64,000 nucleotides of DNA from Thermoflexibacter ruber (GTDB taxonomy: Bacteria; Bacteroidota; Bacteroidia; Cytophagales; Thermoflexibacteraceae): positions 62,001 to 126,000 of the forward strand of contig NZ_FONY01000009.1 in assembly GCF_900113045.1 (NCBI RefSeq), given 5' to 3'. The translations under genes and the position numbers were made by a program. Shown here one piece after another: positions 59,901-64,000 of this stretch. The notes below the pieces were generated by a model. The model did not search any database. It was not told the origin of the DNA and was given only the letters and a program-made list of their open reading frames with translations. Within the stretch, counting starts at the first letter, position 1; each line of letters opens with the position of its first letter.

Positions 59901-60810
59901 CAAATTGGTAAGGAATGAATATGTTTTTAGACTTATTATATTTTATCAATCCATTCCCTTGTGAAGCTATCCACATATCTCCATTGGGTAAGTGGAAAAG
60001 TTGTCTTATACTATATCCTTTTAGCAAAGAATTTTCGGAGTAGAAAGGTAAAAATTCTTTTTTTCTATCATTGAATAGGAAAATTCCATTAGTAGCAGTA
60101 CCTATCCAAATTTCTCCTTTTTCATCAGCACTAATATGCAACAAGGCATCTGCATCTTTGGAAAATGTAGGATAGGAATAAGTTTGAAATTGCTCTTTTT
60201 CTGTATCAAAGCTAATTAACTGAGGTGTTTCTGCCCCAATCCACAAGAGGTTTTTATGGTAAAAAAGAGCATAGACACCGTTATTAGGCAGACTATTCGC
60301 ATAATTGGGAATATGCACATAACTTTGTAGTTTTTTTTCGCTGGCTTTTAAATCTAACTTAGCGATGCCATTCCCTTCGTAGCTAATCCACAGTTGTTTG
60401 TTTTTATCTTCTACTATACTCGTAACCCTATTCCCGTTAGGATTGAGCGTACTATCTACTATCAAAGTAAACTCTTCGCGAGCTTTATTGAAATAGTGTA
60501 AGCCTCTGCGCGTTCCTACCCAAAGCGAACCTTCGCTATCTTCAAAAAGTGCAGAAATTAGATTGCTTTGTAAGGAGCGTGGATTGTCTATTTCATTTTT
60601 ATATACTTCAAAATCAAGTCCATTGTATTTGTTCAAGCCATCTAAAGTCCCAATCCACAAATAGCCCATGCGGTCTTGTAATATACAAGTAACTGTGTTT
60701 TGGGAAAGTCCATCTTTGATAGTAATTCGCTCAAAACGAATGCTCTCTTGTGCATTGATTTCCAATACATTAAAAAATAATAGGATAAGTAAACCTATTC
60801 TGTAAAGCAT
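56926..60810 (-). CDS. Periplasmic propeller sensor with GAF and SpoIIE/PP2C phosphatase output
   Basis: A 1294-residue membrane sensor. Signal peptide (ends INAQ), Reg_prop propeller about 30-690 (MGYLWIGTLDGLNKYNG, LWVGTRRGLHYF, GGLNKYDP, LWVGTVGGGLNYF), Y_Y_Y domain (IKYQYKMEGFDKDWRETNYKRRTDTYTNLPEG), one membrane helix (about 797-820) and a coiled coil. Inside the cell a GAF domain (about 880-1030, FEGFIENGKTLTKF, IYVPLFIENKIIGVLTVQSLE) and a PP2C-type SpoIIE phosphatase (about 1065-1294) with VSGDFYWCKK, VVDCTGHGVPGAFMS, YLLTDGFTDQND and RDDITFLGI. All metal-binding Asp positions look intact. It is therefore a phosphatase that probably acts on an anti-sigma-antagonist-like partner. The partner is not adjacent. 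Confidence 0.92.
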   Translation of the reverse strand: MLYRIGLLILLFFNVLEINAQESIRFERITIKDGLSQNTVTCILQDRMGYLWIGTLDGLNKYNGLDFEVYKNEIDNPRSLQSNLISALFEDSEGSLWVGTRRGLHYFNKAREEFTLIVDSTLNPNGNRVTSIVEDKNKQLWISYEGNGIAKLDLKASEKKLQSYVHIPNYANSLPNNGVYALFYHKNLLWIGAETPQLISFDTEKEQFQTYSYPTFSKDADALLHISADEKGEIWIGTATNGIFLFNDRKKEFLPFYSENSLLKGYSIRQLFHLPNGDMWIASQGNGLIKYNKSKNIFIPYQFDATNPMSLSNNDINSIFQDKAGLFWIGTYNGGLNKYDPDKARFKHYQKEANNPNSLSANSMRGIFEDSKGRLWVGTTLGGLNMIDRQTGKFTLFSTKSLPPISEDRINMIVEDKYGNIWVSTLNKGLDKITFDSKTNLPKVTNIQYIANNPNSLINNGTRGLYYDSKEDVLWIGTTGGLSKLDLQTGSFENHYASNHPDSLSHATVKYIVQDTDENILWIATEGGLNKYDKAKKKFKRYVSDVSNPKSLSNNILNCLLVTKQGNLWVGTVGGGLNYFDKKTETFTYYTEKNGLPNNVIYGILEDEKSNLWLSTNRGLAKFNPKTLEVYNYFEEDGLQSNEFNLYAFHKNKKGEMFFGGINGFNTFLPSAMESNSFSPNVVLTDFKIANKSVRDYDNSPLKAHISLTKELTISYEDNVFSLDFVSLDFKNPTKIKYQYKMEGFDKDWRETNYKRRTDTYTNLPEGTYFFKVRATNSDGLWSKNEVNLKITIEPPFWKTTVFRVLTVILLLGFLFYFYQQRVRQVEMQKKKLENLVTLRTNEISRQKEEINIQKNELEKLLNDIKTLTLIGQEITNALDLQTIISKVYENVNQLMAANGLGIGLYDKENRQIVFEGFIENGKTLTKFTHALDDERRFSVWCFLNQREVFLNDVESEYKKYITARQSPIMGKAAQSMIYVPLFIENKIIGVLTVQSLEKNSYHAQHLDLLKNLASYIAIAIDNANNYRQLEIAKRTIEEKNRYTTDSIRYAQTIQHSILPTEEMLDSCFGFQNHFVIYKAKDLVSGDFYWCKKIGNRIFFAVVDCTGHGVPGAFMSMIGSILLNEITSQKPYLLPAEILEEMHEQVRSILRQEDKYNDDGMDMGLCLLENVSHGKKLTFSGAQFPLYRVNSLDVVKYRGENRSIGGKQREKHIFTNTVIEDLQKGEMIYLLTDGFTDQNDLHRIKYGSSKLQEKLKHIYTLPLFSQKEILEKELEAQLTGTEQRDDITFLGIRI

Positions 60811-61030
60811 TTTAAAAATTTATTAATGGTTGAACATCACGTACTTACAGTAGGTAAATATAAAGTCTTGCTAAATTATGCTATGTTTACTCATATAAGA
60901 TTTAATACTATAGGGGATTGTAATCTTTAAAACAGCGAATGTTAATTTTATTGGTTAAATATAGCTAATAAATTAAATTTTGCAAATCAAATTCCTTTTT
61001 CTATTCCTTTCTAAATTATATTTTTTAACC

Positions 61031-61038
61031 TATTTTCG
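61031..61038 (+). promoter_or_regulatory. Weak -7 box of the HAD phosphatase gene
   Basis: TATTTTCG differs from TAnnTTTG in one base, 30 bp upstream of the ATG. No clear -33 box. Confidence 0.3.
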
Positions 61039-61068
61039 TATCGCAAAAATTATAACACTCAAAACAAG

Positions 61069-61695
61069 ATGCTTACTAAATACACCACTATCATCTTTGA
61101 CTTAGGTGGAGTCATTATCAACTTAGAAGAGAAGCGAACAGTGGAGGCTTTTCGCAGACTCAGTAAATTAGCTGAAGATGATTTTTATGCCATGTATAAA
61201 CCTACCTCTTATAGTTTTTCTATGTTGGAAAACTACGAAACAGGGAAGGTTTCCAATCAAGATTTTAGAAATGCGATGCGAAAAATCCTGCACATAGAAG
61301 CCGAAGACCACGCCATTGACCATGCTTGGAATCAGATTTTGGGCGACATTCCCCAAGAAAGAATTGACTTGCTCAAAAAACTGGTCAATTCGCATCAAAC
61401 AATGCTTCTAAGCAATACCAATGATATTCACAGGCTCGCTTTTGATGACATCTTGCACCAACAAGCAAAAATAAAATTTACAGACCTGTTCCATAAAGTT
61501 TATTACTCTTACGAGATGCAAGACCGAAAACCCAATTTGAGTATTTATAGGAGAATATTAGAGGAAAACAAACTTAAACCTTCGGAAACCCTTTTTATCG
61601 ATGACAATATGAAAAATGTGGTAGCGGCAAGGCGTTTGGGTATTCATGCGGTTCACTTAGTTCCTCCTGTTACCATCAATCAGTTATTAGGATAG
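61069..61695 (+). CDS. HAD superfamily hydrolase, subfamily IA (YihX-like)
   Basis: A 208-residue phosphatase of the HAD class. The nucleophile Asp is in TIIFDLGGVIINLE, the motif II Ser/Thr in MLLSNTNDIH, the Lys in QDRKPNLSIYRRIL, and the acidic pair in LFIDDNMKNVVAARRLG. The second Asp of the usual DxD is Gly (DLG), a change also found in the YihX-like sugar phosphatase group (DLGN), so it is not a sign of decay. A four-helix cap lies at about 15-90. The substrate is unknown. It converges on the aminotransferase gene with one base between the stops. Confidence 0.88.
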   Translation: MLTKYTTIIFDLGGVIINLEEKRTVEAFRRLSKLAEDDFYAMYKPTSYSFSMLENYETGKVSNQDFRNAMRKILHIEAEDHAIDHAWNQILGDIPQERIDLLKKLVNSHQTMLLSNTNDIHRLAFDDILHQQAKIKFTDLFHKVYYSYEMQDRKPNLSIYRRILEENKLKPSETLFIDDNMKNVVAARRLGIHAVHLVPPVTINQLLG

Positions 61696-61696
61696 T

Positions 61697-62929
61697 TTAT
61701 TTTTTGCTCATAGCTTTTAACAAGATACCACATACATCGCGAATCTGATTTTTGTTGATAGTAAGCGGTGGAGCTATTCGCAAAGCACTATCACAATACA
61801 AAAACCAGTCTGTAATTACTCCGTAGCTAATCGCTTTGTCGATAATAGATTTGACTTCGCTAAAGTTCTCAAATTGCAGTGCCATCATCAGTCCCAGACT
61901 CCTAATTTCTTTGATGCGTGGGTGAATGAGCATTTCGCGGAAGAGTTGCTCTTTTTCAGCGACTTTTTCGTGTAGCTTTTGCCTCAAAATAATACGAATC
62001 GTGGCTAAAGATGCTGCACAACTTACAGGGTGTCCACCAAAAGTAGTAATATGCCCAAGCACAGGATTATGCGTAAGTACAGACATGATTTTTTTTGAAG
62101 AAATAAAAGCCCCGATAGGCATACCACCACCCATGCCTTTGGCACATACCAAAATATCAGGAACAATGCCAAAATGTTCAAAAGCCCAAAATTTGCCTGT
62201 ACGACCAAATCCTGCTTGAATCTCGTCTAAAATTAGTAAAGTTCCTGTTTCGGTACATTTCTGACGAAGTTTTTGCAAATATTCTTTTGTAGGTACTCTT
62301 ACGCCTGCTTCCCCCTGTACGGTTTCTATCAGTACACAAGCTGTTTTTTGTGTAATATTTTCTAAGTCATTAATTTCATTAAAGCGAATGTGCTTAATGT
62401 CAGGTAAGAGTGGGCGATAAGCATTTTTAAAATATTCGCTCCCATTCATGCTCAACGCTCCATGCGTAGAACCATGATAAGCATTAAAACAAGAAATCAT
62501 CTCTGTTCTGCCTGTAAAACGTTTCGCAAGTTTGAGGGCACCCTCGATAGCCTCTGTTCCTGAGTTTACTAAATATACATTATCAAGACTTTCTGGAAGT
62601 GTTGCTACTAATCTTTTTGCCAAATTGACTTGTGGGGATTGTACATATTCACCATAAACCATCACGTGCAGGTAACTTTTAAGTTGTTTTCGAATTGCCC
62701 TGAGTACGTGAGGGTGTCTATGCCCTACGTTGCTTACTCCAATGCCAGAAATCAAATCTATGTACTTTTTTCCGTCCCTCCCTTTTAGGTAAATGCCCTC
62801 TGCTGACTTAATCTCGAGCATGAGCGGAGCATCGCTCGTTTGTGCGAGATAGTCCAAAAAAAGAGCGCGTTGGGAAATACTTGTACTTTCAGCTAATTCT
62901 GGAACAATTTGATTTTCAAATGAGAGCAT
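61697..62929 (-). CDS. Class III aminotransferase (acetylornithine/ornithine type)
   Basis: A 410-residue PLP enzyme. Motifs are GIYLKGRDGKKYIDLISGIGVSNVGHRHPHVLRAI, VNSGTEAIEGALKLAKRFTGR, LLILDEIQAGFGRTGKFWAFEHFGIVPDIL and the PLP Lys of VCAKGMGGGMPIGAFISS. The family contains acetylornithine, ornithine and 4-aminobutyrate aminotransferases. The length and the ISGIGVSN start fit the arginine-biosynthesis or ornithine type. No arg genes are adjacent, so the substrate remains open. Confidence 0.9.
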   Translation of the reverse strand: MLSFENQIVPELAESTSISQRALFLDYLAQTSDAPLMLEIKSAEGIYLKGRDGKKYIDLISGIGVSNVGHRHPHVLRAIRKQLKSYLHVMVYGEYVQSPQVNLAKRLVATLPESLDNVYLVNSGTEAIEGALKLAKRFTGRTEMISCFNAYHGSTHGALSMNGSEYFKNAYRPLLPDIKHIRFNEINDLENITQKTACVLIETVQGEAGVRVPTKEYLQKLRQKCTETGTLLILDEIQAGFGRTGKFWAFEHFGIVPDILVCAKGMGGGMPIGAFISSKKIMSVLTHNPVLGHITTFGGHPVSCAASLATIRIILRQKLHEKVAEKEQLFREMLIHPRIKEIRSLGLMMALQFENFSEVKSIIDKAISYGVITDWFLYCDSALRIAPPLTINKNQIRDVCGILLKAMSKK

Positions 62930-63129
62930 ACAATTAAAGCAATATTAATCTAATAAAAAGAAAACCAAGTCCCTACAAAAAATGGAAGTTAGGAGATGAA
63001 AAAGCATAAGGGTTTTATTCAAAACTTTGGCTCACTATTTAGAAAATACCTATAAACGATTTAACACAAAATTAATGAATTAAGTTAATAGTCCTAAAAA
63101 CTTCATATAAAATTTTGCGATTTTTAATT

Positions 63130-63813
63130 TTATGGTGTACTAAGGGCTACGGGTAGGATTTTCCCTTGATAAAAGCGGTGTCCATTTTCAGCAAACCAAA
63201 CGAGATGCTCTGCCATTTGTCGGTCTTTCAGAGGTGCTAAGGCGGAAGGGAAAGCCTCTCTGAACATTTCGCTTTCTACTGCACCCAAAGCCAAGCAGTT
63301 GATAGCTATGTTTTTATCTTTGAGTTCTACTGCCAAGCATTCTGTCAGGTTTGCCAAAGCTGCTTTTGAGGTGCTATACGCCGACAAACCTGTAAACTTT
63401 ACCGAACCTTGAAAACCTCCCATGCTTCCAATATTGACGATGTGTGCCTTCTTACTTTTGCCCATGTAAGGAAGTAAGTGATTGATTAATTTGACTGCAC
63501 CAAAAAAGTTTACTTGAAAAATCTCTAACCATGCTTTTTCAGAAAGTTCTATAAAAGATTGATTCAGTAATAAGCCCGCATTATTTATTAAGACATGAAT
63601 TTCTCCAAAGCGATTACTTATCATAGTGATTAAGTCCTCATCAAAATTTGCCAAGTCAAAAGTAAAAGCATGGATATTGGGTAAACTCAATTTTTTCAAC
63701 GGTTCTGGATTTCTTGACAAAGCAATTACGTGATTTTGAGGATTTTTACTTAATAATAATGCTGTTTCGTAGCCAATGCCTCTGCTTGCCCCTGTAATGA
63801 CGATATTGTTCAT
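63130..63813 (-). CDS. Short-chain dehydrogenase/reductase
   Basis: A 227-residue SDR. Cofactor loop TGASRGIGYETALLL, NNAGLLLNQSF, Ser in NIGSMGGFQGSVKFTG and YSTSKAAL (Tyr and Lys). The short C-terminus is cut compared with classic 250-residue members. The ATG overlaps the rpe stop by four bases (ATGA), so it is translationally coupled to rpe. The substrate is unknown; the overlap shows co-expression, not a shared pathway. Confidence 0.9.
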   Translation of the reverse strand: MNNIVITGASRGIGYETALLLSKNPQNHVIALSRNPEPLKKLSLPNIHAFTFDLANFDEDLITMISNRFGEIHVLINNAGLLLNQSFIELSEKAWLEIFQVNFFGAVKLINHLLPYMGKSKKAHIVNIGSMGGFQGSVKFTGLSAYSTSKAALANLTECLAVELKDKNIAINCLALGAVESEMFREAFPSALAPLKDRQMAEHLVWFAENGHRFYQGKILPVALSTP

Positions 63814-64000
63814 GCCTTCACCGTTAATTTTTTCAAATCGCTAATAGTTTGCAAAGGGTTGGGCGAGGAGAAAACAAAACTGCCTGCTACCAAGACATTC
63901 GCCCCCGCTTCTAACAACAGAGGAGCATTGGCAAGGTTTACTCCTCCATCTATTTCTATAAGTAGGTTTGGATTATGCTTGGCAGCTAATTCTCTCAATT
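63810..64000 (-). CDS. rpe: Ribulose-phosphate 3-epimerase, C-terminal part (cut by window end)
   Basis: The last 62 or so residues of Rpe, a TIM-barrel enzyme of the pentose phosphate pathway. LLIEIDGGVNLANAP holds the catalytic Asp region and GANVLVAGSFVFSSPNP is the phosphate-binding segment. The rest lies beyond position 64000. The frame is open at the edge. Confidence 0.93.
   Translation of the reverse strand, partial: LRELAAKHNPNLLIEIDGGVNLANAPLLLEAGANVLVAGSFVFSSPNPLQTISDLKKLTVKA

Noticed and set aside
61087-61093. HAD gene with Gly in place of the second Asp of DxD
   Set aside because: The same DLG/DLGN pattern is known from YihX-like HAD proteins, so it is not reported as a defect.
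1-64000. tRNA, rRNA, CRISPR array, insertion sequence or prophage
   Set aside because: No TPsiC-type GGTTCGA tRNA signature, no regularly spaced direct repeats and no transposase or integrase frame were seen by eye in the gaps; a tRNAscan or similar run was not possible.

Overview
The window is a chromosomal segment of an AT-rich Bacteroidota, most likely a Cytophagales-type bacterium. Evidence: a SusC/SusD pair, TAnnTTTG-type promoters, two giant periplasmic two-component-propeller (Reg_prop/Y_Y_Y) sensors, a PorW/SprE-like lipoprotein and a 1900-residue secreted protein with a type IX secretion (T9SS) C-terminal domain, plus a Tgt without the usual zinc cysteines. The genus cannot be fixed from sequence alone. 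No tRNA, rRNA, CRISPR array, transposase or prophage gene was seen.

Layout. 1-3.8 kb: 3' end of secA, isochorismate synthase, ruvA. 3.8-7.3 kb: propeller sensor histidine kinase, followed by a strong terminator and a possible small RNA. 7.5-19.6 kb: a long minus-strand housekeeping block (cvpA-like, lepB, YdcF/DUF218, comEC, tgt, a membrane protein, an RluA-type pseudouridine synthase, a tail-specific protease, folP, glutamate dehydrogenase). 19.8-23.2 kb: DUF4097 surface-type protein, ilvA, N-carbamoylputrescine amidase. 23.3-27.5 kb: a large DUF4011-type SF1 helicase carrying three GC-rich low-complexity insertions with G10, G9 and C8 tracts.

27.5-41.5 kb is the main accessory region: a pectin/oligogalacturonide utilisation locus. 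It runs on the minus strand as kduD, kduI, susC, susD, a CE12-GH28 fusion lipoprotein, GH105 and pectinesterase, with a divergent LacI-family regulator. The inferred flow is: surface de-esterification/deacetylation and polygalacturonase cleavage, SusCD import, GH105 removal of terminal (unsaturated) uronate, then KduI/KduD conversion to 2-keto-3-deoxygluconate. Its gaps hold related perfect or near-perfect palindromes (TGTG-ATAA-CACA core), two BIME-like hairpin doublets abutting stop codons and a cluster of other palindromes.

41.5-52.9 kb: purE, porW-like, Uma2, rsmI, the secreted M43-type metalloprotease, a 67-residue protein that is little more than a PID-CTERM-like sorting tail, and a YD-repeat lipoprotein. 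53.3-64 kb: AlkA-like glycosylase, rpmH, a small basic ORF, rnpA, a small lipoprotein, a DUF6913-type protein with dapA, the second propeller sensor (GAF plus SpoIIE/PP2C output), a HAD phosphatase, a class III aminotransferase, an SDR and the 3' end of rpe.

Regulation is inferred from motifs only. Residue positions within proteins are approximate unless they follow directly from a coordinate.
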